This document shows positions 18,401-25,904 of a stretch of DNA of 64,000 bases, in pieces. Every line of letters starts with the position of its first letter. Within the stretch, counting starts at the first letter, position 1. The position numbers were made by a program, and so were the translations under genes. A model generated the notes under the pieces. The model was not told the origin of the DNA and did no database searches. It worked only from the letters and a program-made list of their open reading frames with translations. The stretch is taken from NCBI RefSeq assembly GCF_000375585.1, contig NZ_AQWP01000003.1, forward strand, positions 312,830 through 376,829, in the 5' to 3' direction. The DNA is from Sinorhizobium meliloti 4H41. Its GTDB lineage: Bacteria; Pseudomonadota; Alphaproteobacteria; Rhizobiales; Rhizobiaceae.

Positions 18401-18978
18401 TTCGGCGTGACGATCACGATCTTCGTCGGTGCGCTGCCGATCGCCGCAACGGCGCCTTCGCCCTGCTTCACAGTCACGCTGCCATAGGCATTGCTGAGTT
18501 CGACGATGCCTTCGAGGACGACGAGCGAGGTCCTGCCGTCGGGGCCGACCGTCAGCGTCCAATCGGTGCCGCGAATGGCGGCGGCCGCGGCCGGCGTGTC
18601 GATGACCAGGCCCTCGCCGCCGCGCTCGGCCCGGGCCCAGATCGTCCCCGATTCCAGCCCGAATTTCGTGTCGCCCGCGCCGATTTCCTTGACGCGCAGC
18701 GCGGTATTGCGCCCCAGTCTTATCTGCGTGTGATCTCTGAAGAGGACCGCGAGCGCGCCGGTGGCATTGGTGCGCAGCACATCGCCGGGAATGAGATCCT
18801 GGGCGAGGTCGACGACCCGCCAGTTGGAAACGTCGACGAAACGCACCTCCTCGCCGGACTTGCGGGCGATAACGGAGCCGGCGGCCGGCGAGGGGCGCGG
18901 AACCGGCTCGGCTTGCGCAGACAAGGGCGCAAAAAACGTCGCCGCGGCAAGCAATGCTCCCGTTCTTCTTCCCCGCAT
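15406..18978 (-). CDS. FecR-TPR-outer membrane beta-barrel fusion protein
   Basis: Unusual 1190-aa envelope protein. A signal peptide (hydrophobic run ending AQA, ~23) is followed by a FecR-like domain (~30-190: SVIARKSGEEVRFVD, GDVLRTNATG, AAIRGTDWTL), a TPR region (~245-600, e.g. WNALGLVQGARGDNRAAEAA), and a long C-terminal segment (~690-1190) of alternating polar and hydrophobic strands with many aromatic residues, ending in Phe (VKVRF), as in outer-membrane barrels. I infer an outer-membrane protein whose FecR and TPR parts stay in the periplasm. It precedes and overlaps a CHASE2 adenylate cyclase gene. FecR domains normally relay outer-membrane signals, which suggests a sensor, but ligand and partners are unknown. 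The ATG is followed by basic residues typical of a signal peptide. Confidence 0.85.
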   Translation of the reverse strand: MRGRRTGALLAAATFFAPLSAQAEPVPRPSPAAGSVIARKSGEEVRFVDVSNWRVVDLAQDLIPGDVLRTNATGALAVLFRDHTQIRLGRNTALRVKEIGAGDTKFGLESGTIWARAERGGEGLVIDTPAAAAAIRGTDWTLTVGPDGRTSLVVLEGIVELSNAYGSVTVKQGEGAVAAIGSAPTKIVIVTPKDREQMLFHLSLRNAFVWMPATPFSVPEMRRERARVEAKPAASRTTEEWLTLAEIYLSLDGRHKAQAALAEAAGRGLSRSQAARADLVRALIAGSSNRYEEAARLFDRAERGLDPSRRTIAAYGGYFSRGLANPERVEEPPRNASGRYAGMVRAWTAGFREDIPAAIAVIKRAEQQYPDDPTLPAARAQLALLLDDRDELRDGVERALAIDPEDPTALEARAHYRSYIENDLDAALADLNRALETAPGSSSIWNALGLVQGARGDNRAAEAAFKQAIALDPLDPVSHANLAIQYMDEMRMAEAKREIDAALSVDPSFDVALVARGRYHMQNGEADKAVEDLLAGSTANPAYSNAQLLLAAAHYEKGDHVPAAQALDNADRLDPNDPVVATVRTAIAIDAYDADAAIRNAQEALRRTRAKGGDTAALGANQEQGSTLNDAFRLQGLDAWGQYYGDAVFDPFTGASYVDQAVRGSVNPFFNAYDFTANAVTNTVNTTSFSALIQGLLIEPHMLASRERTVNLLRSPFFETELGGGFIANEDHTGWVGEAAVRGFAVSPFPISVYGTFQWEEPRDTVESGGARLERDLRIIGGNGYVTASPTPDDRIVAFANYSDIEETQQFLPVPPDLELGNESSGLISGLAWSHTFGYRNVGNAALFFRELRTGDSLSILDASGAGGTIDLETKERTYIAAVNHLYGDGDLTWRYGVEGGKVRSDSSPAVFDSSTQAVAKAYVDVLYEMTPDLKVEGALFARYIEDVNDNNIRLEPRLGIAWAPVEGHWLRAAVQREGYNFGSATLAPVGIVGLQPNQFLIGTGGYADTLALRWDAEWNDWLFTAVDYQHQEIRDGSIAIPVTSPFFALTDFPFDKGRIDRVALTANLALGHGFGLSATMAHTESDDRSAGAGGDLPFLPEYSGQVALTFVSTANVKTTVAANYVGERAEGPITHDDFWTLDAALQWEPFDKRFEVELAGFNLLDEEFEVRDGLPGWGPTVKGTVKVRF

Positions 18979-19106
18979 TCTCTGTCACCCCTCGTTATAC
19001 TGAATCCAGTGAATTTAGAGGGGAGAAATGTCAAGAGCCCAGTTTTGGGCGGATGTTTTTACTCGTCGAGTGTAATAAAGAGGAGACGAATAAAGGGGAG
19101 TGGCGA

Positions 19107-19652
19107 ATGGAAGCCGGGGGTAATCTGTACAAACTCGATCTGCCAAGTGAAGGAGCCGGGTCGGAAGTGGCACTCGGCGCCTATTACGATCACATCAGGA
19201 AGGTCAACGACGTCTTCGCCGATCAGATAAAGACGTCGGACCAGAAGGCGGCCTATATCTTCACCTTCATGTTCGCCTTTCTCGTCACTTCGCAAGAAGG
19301 GCGGAGCGTCTTTTCCTGGCAGCGTTACGCCGAGGGCGGCGGCGTGGCGCTGGCCCTGTCGGCAATGCTTGCGCTTGCTTCGGTCTTCTCCATCGTGTCG
19401 GCTATACTCGTGGTTCTGCCGAGGAAGAGCACCACCTCCACGACGCTGTTCTGGGGCGCCTGGTCCCGCCATCGCGACAGCTTCATCCGAGCGGCGGAGA
19501 CCGGCGATCAGGCCTATCTCTTCCGCCAATATGCCGAGAATGCGGACGCGCTTGCGGCGATCGCCTGCGGCAAATACCGCTGTGTCAGCTTCGCTTTCCG
19601 TGGCCTGCTGGTAACGGTGCTTGCCTATATCTGCCTGCTGGCGGTGAAGTGA
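19107..19652 (+). CDS. Small membrane protein resembling Pycsar effectors (PycTM/DUF5706-like)
   Basis: A 181-aa protein with an N-terminal cytoplasmic part containing IKTSDQKAAYIFTF (~42, entering the first membrane helix), a second helix (~75-100, ending VVLPRKS), a cytoplasmic part with LFWGAW and YAENADALAAIACGKYR (~145-160), and a C-terminal helix. This layout (S/ADxKA before helix 1, LPR after helix 2, LAxIxxxKYR before helix 3) is what I remember of the PycTM/DUF5706 family, whose known members are phage-defence effectors triggered by cyclic pyrimidine nucleotides. The ATG at 19107 has GGGGAG 5 bases upstream; an upstream opening at 18954 has none. It is divergent from the FecR-TPR/cyclase pair. 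Assignment from memory of the motif pattern only. Confidence 0.6.
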   Translation: MEAGGNLYKLDLPSEGAGSEVALGAYYDHIRKVNDVFADQIKTSDQKAAYIFTFMFAFLVTSQEGRSVFSWQRYAEGGGVALALSAMLALASVFSIVSAILVVLPRKSTTSTTLFWGAWSRHRDSFIRAAETGDQAYLFRQYAENADALAAIACGKYRCVSFAFRGLLVTVLAYICLLAVK

Positions 19653-19670
19653 TCGGCGCCGAGCGGTGAT

Positions 19671-19696
19671 GCCCCCTGGCCGGCAGGCCAGAGGGC
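19671..19696. terminator. Hairpin between convergent genes
   Basis: GCCCCCTGGCC, loop GGCA, GGCCAGAGGGC: 11 pairs with one mismatch, followed on the plus strand by a T-containing stretch (TATTTCGCTTTT). It lies between the convergent PycTM-like and GntR genes and could end transcription in both directions. Confidence 0.6.
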
Positions 19697-19720
19697 GTAT
19701 TTCGCTTTTGCGTCGACGCT

Positions 19721-20407
19721 CTAGACCGCGTCGCGCACCCGTTCCCAGGCCTTCGTCAGATGGAGCCCCAGCACTTTCGATAGCCTGGCCTTGTCGCGCG
19801 CTTCGAGCGCGGTGATCATTTCCTGATGTTCGGCGACCGCGGCGGCCCATTTCTCCGGGCCTTCATGGCCGATGAAGCGGATGCGCTTCAGCCGCGTCTG
19901 CAGCATGGCATGCATGTCGGCGAGAGCCGCATTGCCCGAAAGCCGGGCGATGGCGGTGTGGATGTCCTGGTTGAGCTTGTAATATTGCATCCGGTCGCCC
20001 GCCTCGTAGCGGCGCACCATTTCGTCGTGGAGCGCCCGCACTTCGGCGATCTCCGCATCCGTCGCGGCCTCGCAGGCAAGCCTGCCAGCGAGCTCCTCCA
20101 GGGTCTGCAGCACGGTGAGCATGTCCTGGACGTCCTTGGCGCTGAAGCGCTTGACGACGGCGCCGCGGCTCGGGACGAGCTCCACCAGGCCTTCGCTCGC
20201 AAGATACTTGATCGCCTCGCGCAGCGGCGTGCGCGATACGCCGAGCTGCTCGCCCAGTTGCCCCTCGTGCAGACGGGTTCCGGGCGGAAGGTCGCCCTCG
20301 ATGATCATGTCGCGCAAATGGCTGACCAGCGTGTCGTGCAGTGCGGTGCGCCGGATGGGTCCCGGGCCGCCTATGGGCCGCTGATCCAGTGATTTGAGTT
20401 CGTTCAT
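19721..20407 (-). CDS. GntR-family transcriptional regulator, FCD (FadR) subfamily
   Basis: DNA-binding regulator of 228 aa. The N-terminal winged helix (~25-90: LRDMIIEGDLPPGTRLHEGQLGEQLGVSRTPLREA) is a textbook GntR helix-turn-helix, followed by an all-helical FCD effector domain with metal/ligand residues spread over EMVRRY, NQDIHTAIA and AEHQEMI. It is divergent from the pdxA2-like gene and so most likely controls the dehydrogenase-transporter-isomerase-kinase unit in response to its substrate. ATG 20407 (MNELKSLD) is chosen; a longer frame from 20482 begins with low-complexity Arg-rich sequence. Its TAG stop is followed by AGC, but the rest does not match the dispersed element. Confidence 0.9.
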   Translation of the reverse strand: MNELKSLDQRPIGGPGPIRRTALHDTLVSHLRDMIIEGDLPPGTRLHEGQLGEQLGVSRTPLREAIKYLASEGLVELVPSRGAVVKRFSAKDVQDMLTVLQTLEELAGRLACEAATDAEIAEVRALHDEMVRRYEAGDRMQYYKLNQDIHTAIARLSGNAALADMHAMLQTRLKRIRFIGHEGPEKWAAAVAEHQEMITALEARDKARLSKVLGLHLTKAWERVRDAV

Positions 20408-20520
20408 TTTTCTCGTCTGAACTTCGGGCCGCCGCGCGGCCCTTCTTGAGTGTGCGCGATTGAATCGGCGCCGTTCATTCAAGCATGGAGACTGCCCCGG
20501 ATGTCGTCAACAGAAAATGC

Positions 20521-20536
20521 TGCATACAGAATACAA
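20521..20536. promoter_or_regulatory. Candidate GntR operator upstream of pdxA2-like gene
   Basis: TGCATACAGAATACAA in the divergent spacer. On the other strand it reads TTGTATTCTGTATGCA, two TGTAT half-sites of the kind bound by many FCD-type GntR regulators. It lies 65-80 bases before the pdxA2-like start, beside AT-rich DNA suitable for promoters. Based on resemblance only. Confidence 0.35.
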
Positions 20537-20600
20537 AAGACTTGATGCAGAATTTTGAATGACGTATGAGACATCGAAGCTGAAGCGGAGGACATCTCGA

Positions 20601-21647
20601 ATGACGACATCAGGAGCGGACGGAACGAAGGAGCGGCGCCCTGTGATTGCGCTGGCTATGGGCGACCCCGCGGGAATCAGCCCGGAACTGACGGCGCAGC
20701 TTCTGGCCCTTTCCGACATTCGCGACGCGGCGCACATCATCGCCATCGGCGATCGCCGCATCCTCGACGAGGGCGCCCGGGTGGCCGGCGTCACGCTGGA
20801 TCTGGAAGCCGCTTCGCTCGATGCGCTCGACGACGCCGGCACCATCCGCCACGTCTTCGTGGATCTCGCCCATCTCGATCCGGCCGATGTGGTTCGCGGC
20901 GAGGCGACGCTTGCCGGCGGCACCTTCGCCACGCGCAATTTCCGCACCGCCCTCGAACTCGCCCATGCGGGCAAGGCCGATGCCGTCTGCTTCACGCCCT
21001 TCAACAAGAAGGCGATGCGCTTTGCCTATCCCGGCTATGACGACGAGATCCGCTTCGTTGCCGATGTGCTTTCCTTCACCGGAAAAGTTCGTGAATTCAA
21101 TGTTCTCGAGAAGGTGTGGAACGCGCGGGTGACGTCGCATATCCCGCTCAAGGACGTGGCCTCCCATCTGTCGGTAGAGGCGATCCTTGCCGAACTCAAA
21201 CTGACGCAGGCCTGCCTCAAGGATGCCGGCTACGATGAGGCGAAGATCGCGGTTGCGGGACTCAATCCGCATGCCGGCGACGGCGGCAGCTTCGGCATGG
21301 AAGAGATCGACATCATCGAGCCGGCGGTCGCAAAGGCCAAGGCGCTCGGCTTCAACGTCGAGGGGCCGTTCCCGGCCGATACGGTCTTCCTCCGGGCGCT
21401 GAAGGAAGGCTTCAACGCGGTGATGACCATGTATCATGACCAGGGTCAGATCGCCATGAAGATCATCGGCTTCGACAAGGGTGTGACGATGATGGGCGGA
21501 CTGCCGTTCCCGCTCTGTACGCCCGCCCACGGCACCGCATACGACATCGCCGGCAAGGGGATCGCCGATATAGGCGCAACACGCGAGGCGATCCTGCTTG
21601 CGGCCCGCATGGCGAAGAAAAAGAGGGCGCTTTCGGCTGCTGCCTGA
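20601..21647 (+). CDS. PdxA2-like 4-phospho-sugar-acid dehydrogenase
   Basis: NAD-dependent dehydrogenase of the PdxA family, 348 aa. Typical blocks: MGDPAGISPE near the N-terminus, a histidine in ARVTSHIPLKD, MTMYHDQGQI and AHGTAYDIAGKG near the C-terminus, i.e. the metal and substrate histidines of PdxA. GGAGG lies 9 bases before ATG 20601. Set in a catabolic cluster rather than with vitamin B6 genes, it is more likely a PdxA2-type enzyme, a group that oxidatively decarboxylates 4-phospho-threonate or -erythronate to dihydroxyacetone phosphate. No DUF1537 sugar-acid kinase, the usual partner, is present in the window. Confidence 0.85.
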   Translation: MTTSGADGTKERRPVIALAMGDPAGISPELTAQLLALSDIRDAAHIIAIGDRRILDEGARVAGVTLDLEAASLDALDDAGTIRHVFVDLAHLDPADVVRGEATLAGGTFATRNFRTALELAHAGKADAVCFTPFNKKAMRFAYPGYDDEIRFVADVLSFTGKVREFNVLEKVWNARVTSHIPLKDVASHLSVEAILAELKLTQACLKDAGYDEAKIAVAGLNPHAGDGGSFGMEEIDIIEPAVAKAKALGFNVEGPFPADTVFLRALKEGFNAVMTMYHDQGQIAMKIIGFDKGVTMMGGLPFPLCTPAHGTAYDIAGKGIADIGATREAILLAARMAKKKRALSAAA

Positions 21648-21722
21648 ATTCGCACGCTTTCGATGAATACCGGCGTGAGGGGAGGTCTCGCGCCGCAATC
21701 CAGCTCAAAGGGAGGACCACGC

Positions 21723-22709
21723 ATGAAAAAATCCGTCTCCATCGCAGTAATCGCGGCCGCCGCATTCGGCCTTGCCGCGCCGGCATCGGCCTTCGAGCCG
21801 AACCGTCCGGTCGAATTCGTCGTCACCGCCGGCCCCGGCGGCGGCACCGATATCTTCGCGCGCACCATCCAGGCGATCATCGGCAAGTACGAGCTGATGA
21901 AGGCACCGGTCGTCGTCACCAACAAGGGCAGCGCCGGCGGCGCGGAAGGCTTCGTCTACACGGCTGGCTACAAGGGTGATCCCTACAAGCTCGCCTTCGG
22001 TACCAACAATGCCTATCTGCTGCCGGTCCGCGCCAAGGTGCCCTATACGTCCGAGGACCTGACGCCGGTGGCCTCGCTCGCGTCCGACGAGTTCGTGCTT
22101 TGGGTCAATGGCAAGGCGGACTACGCGACGGCTGCCGATTTCGTGGCCAAGGCGAAGGAAGGCGGCCTGAAGATCGGCGGCAGCCAGTCCAAGGATGCCG
22201 ACCAGATCCTGACTTCGATGATCAACGACGCAACCGGCGCCAAGATCAACTACATCCCCTTCAAGAGCGGCGGCGAGGCGGCCGTTCAGCTTGCCGGCGA
22301 GCACCTCGACGCAAATGTCAACAATCCGAGCGAGAACCTCGGTCAATGGCAGGCCGGCATGATCAAGCCACTCTGCGTCTTCAAGAGCGCGAAGTTCACG
22401 AGCGACGCCAAGGTCGCCGGCGACAAGGCCTGGAGCGATATCCCGACCTGCAAGGAAGCCGGCATTCCGATCGAGAACTACTCGATGCCGCGCACCGTCT
22501 GGCTGCCGGCCGGAGTCGAGCCTGAGGTCGTCCAGTTCTATGCGGATGTCCTGCGCAAGGTCTCCGAGACGCCGGAATGGGCGAAGTATCTCGCCGACAG
22601 CTCGCAGTCTCCCGGCTATATGACCGGCGACGAACTCAAAGCCGTCATCGAAAAGGATGGCGCGACGATCGGCGAAGTGCTGAAGCGCGAAGGCTGGCTC
22701 GCCAACTAA
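21723..22709 (+). CDS. tctC: Tripartite tricarboxylate transporter binding protein (TctC/Bug)
   Basis: Periplasmic binding protein of 328 aa. Signal peptide of ~22 residues ending APASAF; the mature part begins with the Bug-family block NRPVEFVVTAGPGGGTDIFAR, whose GGGTD loop contacts carboxylate ligands. GGAGG lies 8 bases before ATG 21723; the frame could open at 21663 without a signal peptide. First of a tctCBA set, followed by an isomerase and a kinase, so the ligand is likely an organic or sugar acid. Confidence 0.92.
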   Translation: MKKSVSIAVIAAAAFGLAAPASAFEPNRPVEFVVTAGPGGGTDIFARTIQAIIGKYELMKAPVVVTNKGSAGGAEGFVYTAGYKGDPYKLAFGTNNAYLLPVRAKVPYTSEDLTPVASLASDEFVLWVNGKADYATAADFVAKAKEGGLKIGGSQSKDADQILTSMINDATGAKINYIPFKSGGEAAVQLAGEHLDANVNNPSENLGQWQAGMIKPLCVFKSAKFTSDAKVAGDKAWSDIPTCKEAGIPIENYSMPRTVWLPAGVEPEVVQFYADVLRKVSETPEWAKYLADSSQSPGYMTGDELKAVIEKDGATIGEVLKREGWLAN

Positions 22710-22814
22710 GGACCGGTCGATGGGCGCCTGGGCCGGGGGGAGAGGATGCGGGCAGAACCGCATCCATCCTCGGCCTCTCAGGACGCCCATTCTCCGCTTG
22801 GAAAGGTCACGATC

Positions 22815-23315
22815 ATGAGTGAGAACAGTGCGAATGGGATCAGCCGCTTTGCGGTGGAAGTCGGCGTCGCCGCGCTGACGGGTGCCTTCGGCATCGCTGT
22901 CTGCTACGGCTCTCTCGACATCGGTGCGGGCTGGACCGACATGGGGCCGGATGCGGGCTATTTCCCCTTCTATATCGGTCTGCTCATCGTTCTCGGCAGC
23001 CTCGCCAATATCGCGCATGCATTCTTCAAGCATCGCGGTACAGGCGAGATCTTCCTCGACGGCGCCCGCGCCAGGGTGGTCGCCTCTTTCCTGCTGCCGA
23101 TTGCGGCCTTCGCTGCCGTTTCCGCCTGGCTGGGACTCTATGTCGGAACGGCGCTCTACATCGCCGCGACCATGCTCTTCCAGGGGCGTTACAAATGGTG
23201 GATCGCGATCCCCGCAGGACTCGGCGTCTCGATCTTCTTTTTCATCGTTTTCGAAATCGGCTTCCAGGTTCCGTTGCTGAAGGGACCGGTCGAAGCCTGG
23301 TTCGGAATTTACTGA
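22815..23315 (+). CDS. tctB: Tripartite tricarboxylate transporter small membrane subunit (TctB)
   Basis: Small inner-membrane subunit of 166 aa with four hydrophobic segments and the TctB block DMGPDAGYFPFYIGLLIVLG (~40-60). Start at ATG 22815. The 105-base gap after tctC holds no gene. Functions only with the large subunit TctA, which follows 34 bases downstream. Confidence 0.88.
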   Translation: MSENSANGISRFAVEVGVAALTGAFGIAVCYGSLDIGAGWTDMGPDAGYFPFYIGLLIVLGSLANIAHAFFKHRGTGEIFLDGARARVVASFLLPIAAFAAVSAWLGLYVGTALYIAATMLFQGRYKWWIAIPAGLGVSIFFFIVFEIGFQVPLLKGPVEAWFGIY

Positions 23316-23349
23316 CCCGCAAGGGTGCAGTGCTTGCGGGAGGAATGAC

Positions 23350-24888
23350 ATGGAAAATATCGGTCTTCTGATCGATGGCTTCGGCCACATCCTCAGCTGG
23401 AACCACATCCTGCTGATGATCGTCGGCGTGACGCTCGGCATCCTCGTCGGCGTGCTGCCGGGCCTCGGTGCGCCGAACGGCGTGTCGCTGCTTCTGCCGC
23501 TTACCTTCTCCATGGACCCGATCTCGGCGATCATCCTCTTGTCCTGCATGTATTGGGGCGCGCTTTTCGGCGGCTCGACGACGTCGATCCTCTTCAACAT
23601 TCCGGGCGAGCCCTCCTCGGTCGCCACGACGTTCGACGGCTATCCCATGGCGAAAGCCGGTCATGCGAGCCGGGCGCTCACGCTTGCCTTCGTTTCGGCC
23701 GGCCTCGGCGCCCTTGCCGGCGTCGTCATGATCACGCTGCTTTCGGGCTGGGTGGCGAACTTTGCACTCAAATTCTCCTCGCCCGAATATTTCGCCGTCT
23801 ATTTCCTCGCCTTTGCGAGCTTCATCTCCATGGGCGCGCAGTCGCCCTTCAAGACGCTCGTCTCGATGATGCTCGGCTTCGCGCTCGCCTCGATCGGCAT
23901 GGATACGATCTCGGGCAATCTGAGGCTCACCTTCGACATTCCCGAACTGATCAAGGGCGTGAGCTTCCTGATTGCCGTCATGGGACTCTTCGGCATCGGC
24001 GAACTGCTGCTGACGACGGAAGAGGGGCTGCGCTTCGAAGGCATCAAGGCGCGGGTGCGTCTCTCCGAGATCGGCAGGACGCTGATCGAGATCCCGCGTT
24101 ACTGGCTGACGATCGCCCGCTCGACGATCATCGGCATCTGGATGGGGATCACGCCGGCCGGCCCGACCGCCGCCTCCTTCATGAGCTATGGCGTTGCCCG
24201 GCGCTCGGCGCGCGACAAATCGATGTTCGGCAAGGGTGATCCGCGTGGCATCGTCGCGCCCGAGACGGCCGACCATTCCGCCGGCACATCGGCCCTGCTG
24301 CCGATGCTGGCGCTCGGCGTCCCGGGGTCCGCCACCGCCGCGGTGATGATGGGCGGGTTGATGATCTGGGGCCTGACGCCCGGCCCGATGCTCTTCACCG
24401 ATCGTCCCGACTTCGTCTGGGGTCTGATCGCCTCCATGTATCTCGGCAATGTCGTCGCCGTCTTCCTCGTGATCGCGACGGTGCCGCTTTACGCCTCGAT
24501 CCTGCGCGTGCCGTTCTCGATCATCGGACCGATCATCGTCGCGGTCATCTTCTCGGGGGCCTACCAGGTCGCGAACTCCGTCTCGGACATCTTCATGGTG
24601 ATCGGCTTCGGTCTCCTGGGTTATATCTTCAAGAAGCTGGACTATCCGCTGGCGCCGCTGGTTCTCGCTATGGTGCTCGGCGACAAGGCGGAAGACGCCT
24701 TCCGTCAGTCCATGCTGATGTCGGGCGGCAGCCTCAACATCTTCTGGTCGAACGGCCTTGTCTCTGCCCTGATGGCCGTTGCCCTTGCGCTGCTTCTCTC
24801 CCCGCTCTTCTTCTGGCTGATCGGCACATTGCGCAGGCGCAAGAACGAGGTTGCCGCTTCGAGCGGCGACGGCAACGCGGCGGCCTGA
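23350..24888 (+). CDS. tctA: Tripartite tricarboxylate transporter large membrane subunit (TctA)
   Basis: Large inner-membrane subunit, 512 aa, about twelve hydrophobic segments. Hallmarks are GVLPGLGAPNGVSLLLPLTF (~36-56), [19 protein letters not shown] (~68-86) and the internal repeat of the glycine-rich loop around GVPGSATAAVMMGG (~322). A CGGGAGGAA box lies 5 bases before the ATG. It drives sodium- or proton-coupled uptake of the ligand captured by the TctC protein. Confidence 0.93.
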   Translation: MENIGLLIDGFGHILSWNHILLMIVGVTLGILVGVLPGLGAPNGVSLLLPLTFSMDPISAIILLSCMYWGALFGGSTTSILFNIPGEPSSVATTFDGYPMAKAGHASRALTLAFVSAGLGALAGVVMITLLSGWVANFALKFSSPEYFAVYFLAFASFISMGAQSPFKTLVSMMLGFALASIGMDTISGNLRLTFDIPELIKGVSFLIAVMGLFGIGELLLTTEEGLRFEGIKARVRLSEIGRTLIEIPRYWLTIARSTIIGIWMGITPAGPTAASFMSYGVARRSARDKSMFGKGDPRGIVAPETADHSAGTSALLPMLALGVPGSATAAVMMGGLMIWGLTPGPMLFTDRPDFVWGLIASMYLGNVVAVFLVIATVPLYASILRVPFSIIGPIIVAVIFSGAYQVANSVSDIFMVIGFGLLGYIFKKLDYPLAPLVLAMVLGDKAEDAFRQSMLMSGGSLNIFWSNGLVSALMAVALALLLSPLFFWLIGTLRRRKNEVAASSGDGNAAA

Positions 24889-24946
24889 CCGGCCGCCTCG
24901 TCCCGTACCCCCAGATCCAATTTCTTCAAATCCCGAGGAGTCCGCC

Positions 24947-25888
24947 ATGGCGCCGCGCAAATGGAACCGTGACAACTGGCCGATTGCGGCCGCGATGATC
25001 CAGTATCCCAACCTTTTGCCGGACGGCCGTTCGGTGCAGGACCAGCCGGTCGAGGAGTGGGCGGCGACGCTAGCCGACGTGGTGGATGCCGGCTTCACCG
25101 AACTGGATCCGACCGACAGCTGGATACGGCTGGCGGACCTTTCGGCGGAGCGTCTGGATCAGTTCGTGGGCCTGACACGGTCTCTCGGCCTCACGATACC
25201 GGCGATCTCGACCTCGCGTCGCAGCCTCATCGACCCGGAACATGGCGAGGAATACCTTGCTTACGGACACCGGGTCGTCGAGGCGGCTGCCGCCGTAGGC
25301 GCCGGCTCCGTGTCTTTCGGCTTCTTCGGTCCGCTGACGGAGGCGCAGAAGAAAGTCCTCTGGTTCTGGACGGTTGACGGCGTGAAGAACCCCGACGATG
25401 CGGGAACCTGGCAGTTGGCGGTTTCGCGTGTTCGCGAACTCGGCCGCCATGCCGAAGAACTCGGCATCGAAGTCTCGCTGGAGATGTACGAGGATACCTA
25501 TCTGGGCACGGCCGACAGTTCAGTGCGCTTCGTTCAGGAGGTAGGCCTCGCTAATGTCGGCATCAATGCGGATCTCGGCAATCTCATCCGCCTGCACCGG
25601 CCCGTGGAACATTGGCAGGAAATGATGGCGAAGGTTGCGCCTTTTGCCAAATACTGGCACGTCAAGAACTACAACCGCACGGAAGATCCGACATCCGGCG
25701 TCATCGTCACCCATCCGGCCCCGCTCGAATTCGGCCTTATCAACTATCGGGCGGCAATTCGCATGGCGCTGGCGAATGGCTTCGACAGTCCCTTCCTCTG
25801 CGAGCATTACGGCGGTGACGGCCTTTCCGTCAGCGCCGCCAATCGGGACTATCTGAGGCGCATCCTGCCTCGACAAGAAGGACATTGA
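24947..25888 (+). CDS. Sugar phosphate isomerase/epimerase, xylose-isomerase-like TIM barrel
   Basis: Cytoplasmic TIM-barrel enzyme of 313 aa. Metal-binding acidic residues expected of this superfamily are visible: Glu in VSLEMYED (~168), Asp in GINADLGNL (~205), His in YWHVKNYN (~236) and Glu in CEHYGGDG (~285). GAGGAG lies 8 bases before ATG 24947. Its position between a carboxylate transporter and a dihydroxyacetone-type kinase recalls the pairing of L-erythrulose kinase with its TIM-barrel isomerase (LerK/LerI), an idea from known pathways, not proven by sequence. Confidence 0.83.
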   Translation: MAPRKWNRDNWPIAAAMIQYPNLLPDGRSVQDQPVEEWAATLADVVDAGFTELDPTDSWIRLADLSAERLDQFVGLTRSLGLTIPAISTSRRSLIDPEHGEEYLAYGHRVVEAAAAVGAGSVSFGFFGPLTEAQKKVLWFWTVDGVKNPDDAGTWQLAVSRVRELGRHAEELGIEVSLEMYEDTYLGTADSSVRFVQEVGLANVGINADLGNLIRLHRPVEHWQEMMAKVAPFAKYWHVKNYNRTEDPTSGVIVTHPAPLEFGLINYRAAIRMALANGFDSPFLCEHYGGDGLSVSAANRDYLRRILPRQEGH

Positions 25889-25904
25889 AGGGGACATTGA
25901 AGCG

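Noticed and set aside
16549-19230. An 893-codon plus-strand frame opposite the FecR-TPR gene
   Set aside because: The minus-strand frame has signal peptide, FecR and TPR motifs; the plus-strand one has none and runs through the divergent promoter.
19697-19723. TAGAGC at the GntR stop as a fourth copy of the dispersed element
   Set aside because: Only the first six bases and an AAAAGCG stretch match; the inner and outer stems are missing.
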